DNA from: Curtobacterium caseinilyticum
GTDB taxonomy: Bacteria > Actinomycetota > Actinomycetes > Actinomycetales > Microbacteriaceae
Assembly: GCF_030363035.1 (NCBI RefSeq)
Contig: NZ_JAUCMN010000006.1
Coordinates: forward strand, 1-64,000
DNA: 64,000 nucleotides
Direction: 5' to 3'
Part shown: positions 42,304 to 52,381 of the stretch, one piece after another
How the letters are laid out: each line of letters begins with the position of its first letter
Numbering within the stretch: position 1 is the first letter of the stretch
The notes under the pieces: model-generated
Told to the model about the DNA's origin: nothing
What the model saw: only the letters and a program-made list of their open reading frames with translations
The model's database searches: none
Made by a program: the position numbers and the translations under genes

Positions 42304-43023
42304 ATGACCTCCGAGCCGGAAGTGGCGACCACCGAGCCCTCGACCGCCCGGCAGCGGGACCTGGTGGCCCTGCTGGTGGCACTCGTCCTCGCGGTCGTGC
42401 TCGCCCGGATCGTGAGCACGCTGACGCTCCGCGGAGCGGTCCCCGGCCCCGTGCTGCAGGTGATCGTCGGCGACGTCGCGGTCTGGGTGCCGCTGGTGTT
42501 CGGCATCATCTGGGTCGTCCGGCGGACCGGCCGCGACCTGTTCGGCCGGTTCCGCATCGAGATCGGCGACGTGGTGTTCGCGCTGGGGATCGTCATCCTG
42601 ACCCGGGTGTTCGACGCCGTGCTCGCGCTGACCTTCACCGGCACGACCGGCCTGGTGCCGCCGCCGTCCCTCGGCACCCCGGACGTCGGGTTGCTGCTCG
42701 TGTCGGCGATCGGCATCGTGCTCGTGAGCCCCGTGCTCGAGGAGCTGTTCTTCCGCGGGCTCTTCCAGCGTCTGCTCGCGGCCGAGCTCACGCCGCGCAC
42801 CCGCTGGCTGGCCGTGCTCGTGACGGCGTTCCTGTTCGCCCTGGCGCACCTGTTCCTCGGCGCTGCCACGACGACGCTCGGCGGCTTCCAGGTGTTCCTG
42901 ACGACGTTCGTGCTCGGGCTGCTGACCGGCACACTGGTCGCGATGACGAACCGGGTCGGCGGCGCGATCGTCGCGCACGTGCTCTTCAACGCCGTGGCGG
43001 TCGTCGCGACCTGGCCACGCTGA
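42304..43023 (+). CDS. CPBP family intramembrane metalloprotease
   Basis: 239-residue CAAX-protease/bacteriocin-processing (ABI) family membrane protein with about seven helices. Motif 1 VLEELFFRGLF (EExxxR) is at about residues 148-157, motif 2 ALAHLF at about 179-184, and motif 3 AHVLFNA near 226, together giving the catalytic Glu and His residues. The substrate is unknown. It diverges from the exopolysaccharide operon with its own start-proximal TACGCT box. The sequence just past the stop is a loose repeat of GGACC units. Confidence 0.92.
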   Translation: MTSEPEVATTEPSTARQRDLVALLVALVLAVVLARIVSTLTLRGAVPGPVLQVIVGDVAVWVPLVFGIIWVVRRTGRDLFGRFRIEIGDVVFALGIVILTRVFDAVLALTFTGTTGLVPPPSLGTPDVGLLLVSAIGIVLVSPVLEELFFRGLFQRLLAAELTPRTRWLAVLVTAFLFALAHLFLGAATTTLGGFQVFLTTFVLGLLTGTLVAMTNRVGGAIVAHVLFNAVAVVATWPR

Positions 43024-43113
43024 GATCGAGGGACCGAACGGACCACACGGGCCAGCGGGACCAGGCGGACCGGGCGGAGCCCACGGCCGGACGGACCAGA
43101 CGGACCCGGCGGG
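43024..43113. repeat. Degenerate GGACC-rich repeat between converging genes
   Basis: CGGACC/GGGACC units recur with roughly 10-bp spacing across the whole gap between two gene 3' ends. Confidence 0.5.
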
Positions 43114-44064
43114 TCAGACGGCCTCGGGTCGGTGCCGGCGCCTCGCCCACCACCGCACGGCGACCGCTCCGAGCACCCCGACCACGGCAGCGACCACCAC
43201 GGGCACCAGGCTCGCCCCTGCCGGACCCAACGCCATGACGAAGACCGTGGCACCGGCTGAGACCATCTCGACCGGGTACGGCAGGTAGACGCGCGAGCCC
43301 AGTGCGTAGGACACGGCGGTGATGAGCGCGGTCCCCGTCCAGAGGACCCCGAGCGCGACCACCGCGCCGACCCCCTGACCGATCGTCCGGAGCCCGGTCC
43401 ATGCGATCGCGGCGCCGACCGCCACCGCGGGGAGCCACCGCAGCACCGCGAGCGCCGCACCAGCGCCGTCACCGACCGATTCCACCGGCGGCACGACGAG
43501 TGCATCGGCCCAGACGCCGAGTGCGACGGCGGCGAGCGCGAGAGCGACGAGCGCGCCGCCAGGTGCGGCTCGGCCGATCAGCACCGCCAGCACCGCGGCG
43601 ACCGCGACGCACACGAGCGACCCGACGGCGAGCGCCACGACGTACAGCTGCGACGCGCTGATGTCCCCACCCGTGCCGGGCGTCCCGTCCATCCGCATCC
43701 CGGCCCCCGTGACGACCGCGGTCTCGACGACGGCGACGACCTGCAGCCCGACCAGTCCGCCGAGCGCGGCGAGCGACCCGCTCCGTCCGAGGACTCCCCG
43801 ATCGCGCAGCACCCGGACGACGATGCCGGTGACCGCTCCGCCGACGAGCAGCACCGCGGCGATCGTCGTCACGGCGTACTGGCTGAAGGGCAGCAGGGCG
43901 ATCGGCATGTCCGACGGGTCGGTGGTCGGTGTCGCCCAGGTGTTCTGGAGCGGTAGCCGCATGCCGGTGACGATCCACGGCAGCAGGCCGACGACCGCCG
44001 AACCGATCCCCACCCCGAGTCCGACGACGACCTGCTGCGCGCTGCTGCGCTCTCCCCCGTGCAT
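43114..44064 (-). CDS. Hypothetical polytopic membrane protein
   Basis: 316 residues, not recognised. About eight hydrophobic helices rich in Val and Ala, with no conserved catalytic motif visible. The first periplasmic loop (WIVTGMRLPLQNTWATPTTDPSDMP) and a short loop with GAGMRMDGTPGTGGDISASQ break the helix pattern. The C-terminus is Arg-rich (RWWARRRHRPEAV). The ATG at 44064 has TACGGT 6 nt upstream and no Shine-Dalgarno. It converges with the CPBP gene and diverges from the NERD gene. Confidence 0.75.
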   Translation of the reverse strand: MHGGERSSAQQVVVGLGVGIGSAVVGLLPWIVTGMRLPLQNTWATPTTDPSDMPIALLPFSQYAVTTIAAVLLVGGAVTGIVVRVLRDRGVLGRSGSLAALGGLVGLQVVAVVETAVVTGAGMRMDGTPGTGGDISASQLYVVALAVGSLVCVAVAAVLAVLIGRAAPGGALVALALAAVALGVWADALVVPPVESVGDGAGAALAVLRWLPAVAVGAAIAWTGLRTIGQGVGAVVALGVLWTGTALITAVSYALGSRVYLPYPVEMVSAGATVFVMALGPAGASLVPVVVAAVVGVLGAVAVRWWARRRHRPEAV

Positions 44065-44070
44065 CCGGAC

Positions 44071-44076
44071 ACCGTA
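44071..44076 (-). promoter_or_regulatory. -10 box, putative leaderless promoter
   Basis: TACGGT on the minus strand, 6 nt before the ATG at 44064. Confidence 0.45.
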
Positions 44077-44202
44077 GCGGGATGCCTCCAGCAGCCTCGG
44101 CCTCCGGCCCGTCCGTGTACCGAGGGACACATCGCGACCCGGTCCTCGGGACGCGCCGGGGTGTGGCGGTGGCTCCGGGTCGCCCTGTGATGGGGTGATC
44201 CC

Positions 44203-45201
44203 ATGACCAGCGACCTCGTGCCGTGGTTGGTCGCCGGGGGGCTCGCGGTCGTCGTGGTCGTCCTGGTGATCGTCCTGCGGCGGACCCAGTCCACCAGCCG
44301 TTCCGCCCTCGCCGATGCCGAGGTCCGGCTCGGACACCGCACCGGCACCCTCGAGCGCGAGCACCGCGAGCGCACCGCCGCCACCGAGGCCGAGCACGCG
44401 CGCCAGCTCGCCGGCGCGGATGCCGCCCGGCAGCAGGCCGTCACGGAGGCCGAGCACGCACGCACCCTCGCCCGCACGGGCATGCGGTGGGAGGAGGCCT
44501 CGCAGCGCACCATCCTCGATGTCTGCAAGGCTGCGGGCATCAACGGCGCCCTGCTGACCAACGTCGTGTTCGTGCCGGTGGCGCAGGGCGAGCGGGACCG
44601 CGACCGCAGCTACGCGGCGCAGCTCGACCACGTGCTCGTGTTCGAGTCCGGACACGTACTCGTCATCGAGAACAAGCGCTGGAACGGCATCGTCTTCGAC
44701 GGGCGCAAGCCGAGCTCGGTGCACCACGCGTTCCGGAACCTACTGGACGAATCGGCGCTGACGGGGTCGTTCGCGATCCAGGTGCGGAGCCGTCGGGTGC
44801 TCGACTCCGCCGACGAGATCGAGCACTGGTGGCAGGTCCGCGTGCAGGCCGGTGGCACCGCTCCGACCCGCCAGGTCCGGCAGCAGGCCCGCCGGCTGCA
44901 GCGGTTCCTGGCCGACGAGGACGGCAACGGCCCGCAGTGGGTGGATTCGTGCGTGTTCTACTCGGGCGACGCCGCCGCCTACGTGAACGCCGAGGACCGC
45001 AGCACGAGCACGACCCCGACGGGGCGCTCGGCGACGACGGCCGTGGTGACGAACGACAACGAGCTGCGTGGGCTCGTCACCGACCTGGCGCGCAAGCACG
45101 CGGTGCCGAACCGGTCACGCACCGACGCCGTCGTCCGGCAGCTCGCCGGTCAGGGCGCGCACACCATCACGATCGGGACGTACCGCCTGCCCGAGGCGTG
45201 A
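44203..45201 (+). CDS. NERD domain protein, membrane-anchored
   Basis: 332 residues. One N-terminal helix (residues 5-25) anchors a cytosolic part. A charged, probably coiled-coil stretch (about 30-95, repeated EAEHAR) leads to the NERD (nuclease-related) domain at about 100-215. The domain's core is YAAQLDHVLVFESGHVLVIENKRWNG, in which Asp and ENK form the PD-(D/E)xK-like triad. The C-terminal 110 residues are of unknown type. NERD proteins are thought to process nucleic acid, but few are characterised. No toxin, helicase or defence partner is adjacent. Confidence 0.85.
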   Translation: MTSDLVPWLVAGGLAVVVVVLVIVLRRTQSTSRSALADAEVRLGHRTGTLEREHRERTAATEAEHARQLAGADAARQQAVTEAEHARTLARTGMRWEEASQRTILDVCKAAGINGALLTNVVFVPVAQGERDRDRSYAAQLDHVLVFESGHVLVIENKRWNGIVFDGRKPSSVHHAFRNLLDESALTGSFAIQVRSRRVLDSADEIEHWWQVRVQAGGTAPTRQVRQQARRLQRFLADEDGNGPQWVDSCVFYSGDAAAYVNAEDRSTSTTPTGRSATTAVVTNDNELRGLVTDLARKHAVPNRSRTDAVVRQLAGQGAHTITIGTYRLPEA

Positions 45202-45288
45202 CGGAAGCGCACGCACCACCGACCAGAGGCACGACGCACGACGACGCCGCGACCACCAGCAGGTGGCCGCAGCGTCATCGGTGAGGGA

Positions 45289-45846
45289 TCAGCGCAGGGC
45301 GCGCAGCGCGTCCGCGATCGGGGCCAGCGCCGCGTCGATCTCGTCCGCGACCCGCACGTGCGTCGACTCGGACCGGCGGTACGGGTCGTCCACGTCGTCG
45401 TCAGCGGGGTCGGCGGGTGGCGGCACGGTCCCCCGCAGCCGCGCGACGCGGTCGACCAGGTCCTGTGCCGTCTCGATGCCGGCCAGGTCGCCGGGCTCGA
45501 GCCCGTCGAGCACCCGCGCGAACTGCTTGATCGTGAACGCCCGCTTCGCAGCCCGCGGTGCGAGCGACACGACTGCCGCACGGTGCGAGCGCTCGGCCGT
45601 CAGGACGAGGTCAGCGGAGGCTGCGATCTGCTCGGTCAGGTAGCGCGACCGGTGCGTCGTCGGGTCCCCACCGAGGCGCGCGGACTGTGCGGCCGCTGCC
45701 TCGTCCATGACGGCGCCGTCGTCAGCGATGGTGCCGGCCGACTCGACCGTGAACGCCGGAGCGTCCGGGCCGAGCCGCGCCGTCAGCACCTGGGCGCCGA
45801 GGGGCGAGCGGCAGATGTTGCCGCTGCAGACGAACAGGATCCGCAT
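45289..45846 (-). CDS. Low-molecular-weight protein-tyrosine phosphatase
   Basis: 185-residue LMW-PTP. The catalytic P-loop CSGNICRSP (C7-R13, CX5R) follows MRILFV directly. The general-acid Asp is expected in DDDVDDPYRRS near residue 150. Such enzymes reverse BY-kinase phosphorylation in exopolysaccharide systems (Wzb-like), and the Wzz/kinase gene lies about 3 kb to the left. However, this gene sits 2 nt behind purA and is probably co-transcribed with it. Partnership with the kinase is inference. Confidence 0.9.
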   Translation of the reverse strand: MRILFVCSGNICRSPLGAQVLTARLGPDAPAFTVESAGTIADDGAVMDEAAAAQSARLGGDPTTHRSRYLTEQIAASADLVLTAERSHRAAVVSLAPRAAKRAFTIKQFARVLDGLEPGDLAGIETAQDLVDRVARLRGTVPPPADPADDDVDDPYRRSESTHVRVADEIDAALAPIADALRALR

Positions 45847-45848
45847 GC

Positions 45849-47216
<1,368 letters not shown>

Positions 47217-47346
47217 CTATCGAGTGGTCACCTCCGCGCCACCTGCCTGTGGAGAACACGTCGACGAGCCACCGGGTCTGGGAAGCCGCTCGGCTGGCAC
47301 GGCGCACCGTCGGACGTGTCAGATCCGATGAGCAAGGGAGCACCAC

Positions 47347-47520
47347 ATGAGTGACCTCGGTGACAAGGCCAAGGACTTCGCGGACAGCGACAAGGGCGAG
47401 AAGGCCACGGACGCCGGTCTCGACAAGGCCGGCGACGCAGCCGACAAGGCGACCGGCGGCGGCCACGGCGACCAGATCGACAAGGCCGAGCAGGCAGCCG
47501 ACGACAAGATCGGCAACTAG
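47347..47520 (+). CDS. Small MT0933/Rv0909-like antitoxin family protein
   Basis: 57 residues, MSDLGDKAKDFADSDKGEKA to AEQAADDKIGN. The KATGGGHGDQIDKAEQAADDKIG pattern resembles the MT0933_antitox family, whose members are Lys/Asp/Ala-rich amphipathic helices. AGGGAG stands 6 nt before the ATG. In Mycobacterium tuberculosis Rv0909 pairs with Rv0910, but no toxin gene is next to this one, and many relatives are solitary. It may be a stress-related small protein. A perfect 60-bp palindrome starts 4 bp after the stop and should terminate transcription. Confidence 0.7.
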   Translation: MSDLGDKAKDFADSDKGEKATDAGLDKAGDAADKATGGGHGDQIDKAEQAADDKIGN

Positions 47521-47523
47521 CCG

Positions 47524-47583
47524 CCACACGACGGACGGGAGGCACGGTGCCAGCTGGCACCGTGCCTCCCGTCCGTCGTGTGG
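47524..47583. repeat. Perfect 60-bp palindrome, no spacer (family B)
   Basis: Thirty consecutive base pairs match on each side of a centre between 47553 and 47554 (GCCAGC|TGGC... in reverse symmetry). The internal arm is GGACGGGAGGCACGGTGCC, so it belongs to family B. It lies between converging small genes and would fold as a bidirectional terminator. Confidence 0.95.
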
Positions 47584-47596
47584 TGACGGTCCGCGA

Positions 47597-47767
47597 TCAG
47601 ACGCGGAAGAAGTCCTGGTAGGACGGGTCGCCCACCGGCTGGGCGTGCCCCGGCTCGGCGAGGCGCGCCTCGACCATGGCCTGGATCGCGTCGGGCGGGG
47701 TGAGTCCGCGGCGTCGCCACTCCATCGGGTTCGACCGGAGCTGGGTCAGGGAGGTGTGCGTTCGCAT
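47597..47767 (-). CDS. 56-residue protein of unknown function
   Basis: The peptide starts MRTHTSLTQLRSNPMEWRRR and continues with GLTPPDAIQAMVEARLAEPG. It is soluble, without signal peptide, and the family is not recognised. GAGGG lies 7 nt before the ATG, codon use is normal, and the upstream region carries overlapping inverted repeats, so it is probably a real, regulated gene. It converges on the antitoxin-like gene across the 60-bp palindrome. Confidence 0.65.
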   Translation of the reverse strand: MRTHTSLTQLRSNPMEWRRRGLTPPDAIQAMVEARLAEPGHAQPVGDPSYQDFFRV

Positions 47768-47782
47768 GCTGCAACCCTCGCA

Positions 47783-47806
47783 CGAACTGCCTAGTTCGCC
47801 TAACTA
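47783..47806 (-). promoter_or_regulatory. Overlapping inverted repeats upstream of the 56-residue gene
   Basis: CGAACTGCCTAGTTCG (47783-47798) is an inverted repeat. On the minus strand TAGTTAGGCGAACTA overlaps it, giving TAGTT-N5-AACTA. The arrangement resembles a dimeric repressor operator (MarR/TetR type); the regulator is not known. Confidence 0.45.
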
Positions 47807-47859
47807 CATGTCCCTTTGCCGCACTCCCCCAGAGCGAGGGGTGCGGCAGCCACTGCACG

Positions 47860-47897
47860 CCGTGCGCCCCGTCACCGGATGGTGACGGGGCGCACGG
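47860..47897. terminator. Strong hairpin terminator of the subtilisin gene
   Basis: CCGTGCGCCCCGTCACC pairs perfectly over 17 bp with GGTGACGGGGCGCACGG around the 4-nt loop GGAT, 17 bp past the subtilisin stop codon. Confidence 0.85.
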
Positions 47898-47914
47898 TCG
47901 TGCTCAGCGGCAGG

Positions 47915-50900
47915 TCAGCGGCGCGGAGCCACCGGTGCCGTCGCAGCGGACGTCGCGGTGCCGTCCTGGTACCCCTTCGCGGACGCGGTCACCCGCACCT
48001 GGAAGCGGTGCCCCTGGTCGGTCGTGCCGAGCGTGTACTGCTTGCCGGTCGCACCCTCGACGGCGACGCCGTCACGGAGCCACTGGTACGAGTACGACAC
48101 CTTCTTGCCGTCCCACGAGCCGGGCTGCGCCTTGAGGGTCTTGCCGACCTTCGGGGTGCCCGAGATCGTGACGGCGCTGCCCTCGCGGAGCGCGAGCGTC
48201 GGCGCGGTCTGCGCCGAGGCGAGCACGTCCGCCTGGTCGCCCACCGCGTTGCCGAGGTGGAGCAGCAGGATGCGGGCGTTCGTGACGTCGGCCTGCCGCG
48301 TGACCTGGAGCGAGCCCTGGTCGGCGAACAGCACGCCGGTGGTGCTGCCCTGGGCGAAGGAGAGCGCCGGCTTCGTCGGGTCGAACGTCGCCTCGGCGGT
48401 CTCGTCGACCACGTAGGAGCCGCTCGTCGCGAGGGCCGGTGCGTACGCCGACTCGGTCAGGACCGAGTAGGTGAACGGCTTCGTCGCCCCGATGGTGGAC
48501 GCCGAGACCGTCAGCACCTTGACGGCACTGTCGAACGTGTTGACGTCCTGACCCGCGGTGCCGCCGTTCAGCGGCTGCGAGTCGACCGTCTTCCCCGTTG
48601 CCAGGTCCACCGTGGTGGCGAACGTGGCGTCGACCGTGGCCGACTTCGCGTCGTACACCAGGTAGTCCGGCGTGCCGTCGCGGTCGGTGTCGATGAGGAC
48701 CTCGACGTTGGTGACGGCACCGGGGTTCGCGTCCGCGCCGGCGGTCTGGACACCGAAGGCGAGCGTGTCCGACGCCTTGTCGTAGTTCGCGCCGTAGGCA
48801 CGGATGTCCGCGGCCTGCAGGGACTGCTTCGCCGAACCGGCGGGCAGCGGCTCCTGCGGGTCGGTCCCGCCGAGCACGAACGGTGCGACGACCGAGTGGT
48901 ACCCGGTGACGGCGTCGCCCTGGTCGACCGAGCGGCCGGTGAGCGCGAGCTCCGCGGTCGTGGTCGAGCCTGAGAACGCGATGTCCCTGCCGTGCACGGC
49001 ACTGACCGGCTTCGGCGCGACGTACGCACCGAGGCGCATCGGGTTCAGCTTCGCGTCGGTCGGCGTGAAGGACACCACGCCCGACTCGGCCGCGACGAAC
49101 TCACGCTGGTAGCCGGACTGCACCGACTCCTGCGTGGGGTCGATGACGCGACGCAGCTGCGTCGGGTCGGCGATCGTGTACGTCAGCTTGACGGTCGCGG
49201 TGCCGTGCGCCGGAGCGGTGACCCGCTTGGTGCTCAGCGAGAACGCGACACCCGGCTGGTCGACCTGGGCCTGGTACGCCACGTCGTACGTGTGCGGGCG
49301 GCCGTCGGTGTTCTGGATCTGCAGGGTGCGGGACTCGCTGGTCTTCCCGCTGACCTCGACGACACCGTACGAGGCGGTGACGAGCTGGTCGTTCTCGATG
49401 CTGCGCACCGTGGTGCCGGCGGTGACCGCCTGCAGCGCGTCGACGCGGCCGGTGCCCTGGCGGAGCAGCGTGGCGTTGCGGTCACCCTGTCGGACGTCGT
49501 GGGTCGCGGTGTTCATCACGGCGGCCTTCACCTGCGGCGCCGTCCAGGACGGGTGCGACTGGAAGGTCAGCGCGACGATGCCCGCCACGTGCGGCGTCGC
49601 CATCGAGGTGCCGCTCATCGACATGCGCCCGTCACCGGTGCCGTTGGCCGCGGAGATCACGTTGACCCCGGGGCCGGCGACGTCCGGCTTGACGATGTCG
49701 TCGAACGAGCCGTGCACACCACGGCTGGTGAACGGCGCGAGCGTGTTGACGTTCGCCTGGTCGGTCGCGAGCTGGAAGCCCTTGAGCTCCTGGGCGAACC
49801 GCACGTGCAGGGTCCCGGCCTTCGCGGCGGCCTGGAGGCTCGCAGCACTGTCCGAGGTCAGCTCCGCACCCGGGATGGTCGCGTTCCCCGCGATGCCCGA
49901 GTCGAAGCTGGTGACCGTGCCGGCCAGCAGGACGCCGACACCGCCGGCTGCCTGCACGTTGTTGAAGCGCACACCGGAACCGCACTCGAGCGCACCGTCC
50001 GTCCACTTCAGCCAGACGACCTTGCCCTTGACCTTCGCGGCCTCGTCGGCGCTGAACGCCGCGCAGCCGTCGATGTTCGTGGTCGGGACCACGACGTCAC
50101 CCTCGACCGGCAGCGAGCCCTGGTAGTTCTGCGAGTACTGCGCGCGGTAGGTGCCGGCGACGTCGGACGGTGCGGTGGCCTCGACGCCGTCGAACAGCGA
50201 CTGCCCGGTGGCGCTCGCGGCGACGGTCAGGGCGCCCTCGGCGTTGCCCGGCGAGCCACCGATGTCGGTGAAGTCGTCGGCGTTGCCCGAGGCGATGACG
50301 GGCAGGACACCGCGGGCGGTGAGCGCGTCGATCTTCGCGTTGTCGGGGTCGTCCGGTGCGCCGTAGTCGGAGCCGAGCGACAGGTTGAGGACGTTGATGT
50401 CCTTGCCCTCGGTCAGCGCCTGGCCGACCCAGTCGAGCGCGGCGCCGGTCAGGTCGGTCGAGCCGCCCTCGTCACCGAAGACCTTGAGGGCGTAGAGGCC
50501 GGCCTCGGGCGCGGTGCCCGGACCGATCCACATGTCCTGGACGGTCTGGTTGGTCAGCTTCTTGTAGTCACCGCGGAACGTCTTCTTGTCGGCGGTCAGG
50601 CCGTAGCCGGCTGCGGTGCCGGACACGTGCGTGCCGTGGTCGCCGCCCTTGCCGTCGATCGGGTTCGCGTCCGGCTTCGGGGTCGGGTCGTAGCCCGCGC
50701 TCGAGGAGTCGGCGTTGTACGTCGGGCCGGCGAAGTCGTAGCCACCCAGGTACTTCTTCGCGTCGAACCAGCTCGGGTCCGGCGCGCTCGTGCTCGCCAG
50801 GGCCTGCTGGTACGCCGCCGTGGTGCCGGGGCCGCCGAAGTCGGCCTGCGTGTAGTCGAGGCCGGTGTCGAGGACGGCGACGTTGACGCCCTTGCCGGTG

Positions 50901-51574
50901 CGGCCCGTCTGCTGCCAGGCGTCGAGCGCCCGCGTGTAGACGTCACTGGCCGCGTTCTTCGGGCTGACGCCGTCCGCGCCGGGCTCCACCAGGTCGGGGT
51001 CGACGCCGCTCGGGGCCTTCGACGCGTCGCCCGGGGTCGGGTCGACGATCTTCTTCGGGGTGAGCGGGATGATGCTCTCGACGTCGGAGCGCGTCGCGAT
51101 GTCACGGAGGGCATCGACGTCGGCGACCACGGCGACGCCGGGTACGGTGTACTCGGTCGAGTACAGCTCGGTGGCCTTCGCGTCCGAGCGCTTCACGGCG
51201 GCGCGGACGGCGTCGACCGTCGAGGTGATCGCCTTCACGCGCTGCTTGGCCTCGGTCGACTGGGTGCGCGACCCCGCCAGGTCGCCGCCCTTGGCCTTCG
51301 CGTCGACCTCGAGGGCACCCTGGCCGGTCGTGCGCACGAACGCGGCGACCTTCTTCTGGGGCTTCGCGTCGCGCAGCGGCTGCGCGAGCTTCAGGTCGGC
51401 CGCCGACAGGCCGCTCGGGGCGGCGCTCGCGGTGCCGCCGACGGCGAGACCACCGCACGTCAGGGCGACGGCGGCGATGCCTGCGGTCAGGATGCGCGAC
51501 ACGCGACCACGCGCAGCGCCCTTCTCGACCGGTGGTTGTTGGGGTGTGGCGCGGTTCGGTGTTGCACGTGTCAC
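47915..51574 (-). CDS. Secreted subtilisin-like serine protease (S8)
   Basis: 1219-residue extracellular protease. The signal peptide ends near AVGGTASAA (about residue 40). An I9-type propeptide runs to about 160 (STEYTVPGVAVVADVDALRDIATRSDVESIIP). The catalytic triad is Asp about 236 in VAVLDTGLDY, His about 313 in DHGTHVSGT, Ser about 657 in MSGTSMATPHVAG, with oxyanion Asn in ASGNADD. A PA-type insert (about 430-560, FNNVQAAGGVGVLLAGT) interrupts the domain. Fn3-like and beta domains follow. The end is an actinobacterial Ig-like module (GTPKVGKTLKAQPGSWDG, YQWLRDGVAVEG). No wall anchor is present. The GTG at 51574 has GAGGAG 8 nt upstream. Confidence 0.94.
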   Translation of the reverse strand: MTRATPNRATPQQPPVEKGAARGRVSRILTAGIAAVALTCGGLAVGGTASAAPSGLSAADLKLAQPLRDAKPQKKVAAFVRTTGQGALEVDAKAKGGDLAGSRTQSTEAKQRVKAITSTVDAVRAAVKRSDAKATELYSTEYTVPGVAVVADVDALRDIATRSDVESIIPLTPKKIVDPTPGDASKAPSGVDPDLVEPGADGVSPKNAASDVYTRALDAWQQTGRTGKGVNVAVLDTGLDYTQADFGGPGTTAAYQQALASTSAPDPSWFDAKKYLGGYDFAGPTYNADSSSAGYDPTPKPDANPIDGKGGDHGTHVSGTAAGYGLTADKKTFRGDYKKLTNQTVQDMWIGPGTAPEAGLYALKVFGDEGGSTDLTGAALDWVGQALTEGKDINVLNLSLGSDYGAPDDPDNAKIDALTARGVLPVIASGNADDFTDIGGSPGNAEGALTVAASATGQSLFDGVEATAPSDVAGTYRAQYSQNYQGSLPVEGDVVVPTTNIDGCAAFSADEAAKVKGKVVWLKWTDGALECGSGVRFNNVQAAGGVGVLLAGTVTSFDSGIAGNATIPGAELTSDSAASLQAAAKAGTLHVRFAQELKGFQLATDQANVNTLAPFTSRGVHGSFDDIVKPDVAGPGVNVISAANGTGDGRMSMSGTSMATPHVAGIVALTFQSHPSWTAPQVKAAVMNTATHDVRQGDRNATLLRQGTGRVDALQAVTAGTTVRSIENDQLVTASYGVVEVSGKTSESRTLQIQNTDGRPHTYDVAYQAQVDQPGVAFSLSTKRVTAPAHGTATVKLTYTIADPTQLRRVIDPTQESVQSGYQREFVAAESGVVSFTPTDAKLNPMRLGAYVAPKPVSAVHGRDIAFSGSTTTAELALTGRSVDQGDAVTGYHSVVAPFVLGGTDPQEPLPAGSAKQSLQAADIRAYGANYDKASDTLAFGVQTAGADANPGAVTNVEVLIDTDRDGTPDYLVYDAKSATVDATFATTVDLATGKTVDSQPLNGGTAGQDVNTFDSAVKVLTVSASTIGATKPFTYSVLTESAYAPALATSGSYVVDETAEATFDPTKPALSFAQGSTTGVLFADQGSLQVTRQADVTNARILLLHLGNAVGDQADVLASAQTAPTLALREGSAVTISGTPKVGKTLKAQPGSWDGKKVSYSYQWLRDGVAVEGATGKQYTLGTTDQGHRFQVRVTASAKGYQDGTATSAATAPVAPRR

Positions 51575-51698
51575 AGGGCGCACTCCTCGGGCTCTGTCCG
51601 TGGTGGGAATTCCTGTGAAGTTATGCGTTCGTTCACAGGCGGAACAGTCCGCACTTCGGGGGACTGTCCCTCGGACGGGGGTACAGCACCTCCTAAGT

Positions 51699-51714
51699 TG
51701 CACAGGTGTGTGCA
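51699..51714. promoter_or_regulatory. Candidate TetR operator
   Basis: TGCACAGGTGTGTGCA is an inverted repeat (TGCACA/TGTGCA, 4-bp spacer) ending 10 bp before the TetR ATG. It would cover the promoter and lies in the gap divergent from the subtilisin gene. Confidence 0.55.
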
Positions 51715-51724
51715 CGTTATTACG

Positions 51725-52381
51725 ATGGGCGTCGTGACCACCACCGACCAGCCCGGGCGCGCGCCCCGACGGGACGCGACCGCGAACCGGGCCGCCCTGA
51801 TCGAGGCAGCGCGGAGCGTCCTGCAGCAGGACCCTGACGCCTCGCTCGAGACCATCGCGTCCGCCGCCGGCCTGTCGCGCCGTGCGGTCTACGGACACTT
51901 CCCCTCCCGCGACGACCTCGTGCGCGAGGTCGTGACCGGCGGCGCCGCCCGGATCGCCGGCGCGATGCCGTCGTCGTCCGAGCTCGCCGACCTGCCGCCC
52001 GCTGCCCGGCTCGCCGCGATCGCGGTGACGCTCTGGGCCGAGGTCTCGCACGTGCGCTCGATGGCCCGCGTCGCCCTGCGCAGCCCGTTCGCCGAGTCCG
52101 TCGCCGAGGTGTTCGCGCCGCTGCGGGCGCAGGTCCGCACGGCGTGCGCGCTCGGCATCGACGAGGGCTCGATGCGCGACGACGTCGACGCGGACACCCT
52201 CGCCCGCCTGGTGGAGGCCGCGTGCATCGCCGTCCTCGACGAGGCCACCCGTTCCGGCACGAGCGACGAGGTCGGACGGCGCATGGTGGTGTTGTCGGCC
52301 CTCGGCACCGCCGGCATCGACTGGCGCACCGCCCTGCTGTCCGAACCCGCTGCTGCTGACCCTGTGGAGTCCCACGCATGA
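51725..52381 (+). CDS. TetR family transcriptional regulator
   Basis: 218-residue TetR repressor. The N-terminal helix-turn-helix reads ANRAALIEAARSVLQQDPDASLETIASAAGLSRRAVYGHFPSRDDLVREVV at residues about 20-70. The ligand-binding C-terminal half (about 80-205) is diverged. The last codons overlap the next start (ATGA), which places it first in an operon with an ABC-like protein and a YhgE/Pip exporter. It probably represses that operon via the TGCACA inverted repeat just upstream. A GTG three codons after the ATG is an alternative start. Confidence 0.92.
   Translation: MGVVTTTDQPGRAPRRDATANRAALIEAARSVLQQDPDASLETIASAAGLSRRAVYGHFPSRDDLVREVVTGGAARIAGAMPSSSELADLPPAARLAAIAVTLWAEVSHVRSMARVALRSPFAESVAEVFAPLRAQVRTACALGIDEGSMRDDVDADTLARLVEAACIAVLDEATRSGTSDEVGRRMVVLSALGTAGIDWRTALLSEPAAADPVESHA

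Noticed and set aside
44203..45201. Anti-phage defence gene (NERD nuclease)
   Set aside because: NERD domains occur in some defence loci, but here there is no helicase, kinase or methylase neighbour, and the gene sits among housekeeping genes.
51575..52375. N-terminal extension of the subtilisin frame across the TetR gene
   Set aside because: The signal peptide, GAGGAG ribosome site and GTG at 51574 fix the real start; the extension is antisense to a clear TetR domain.
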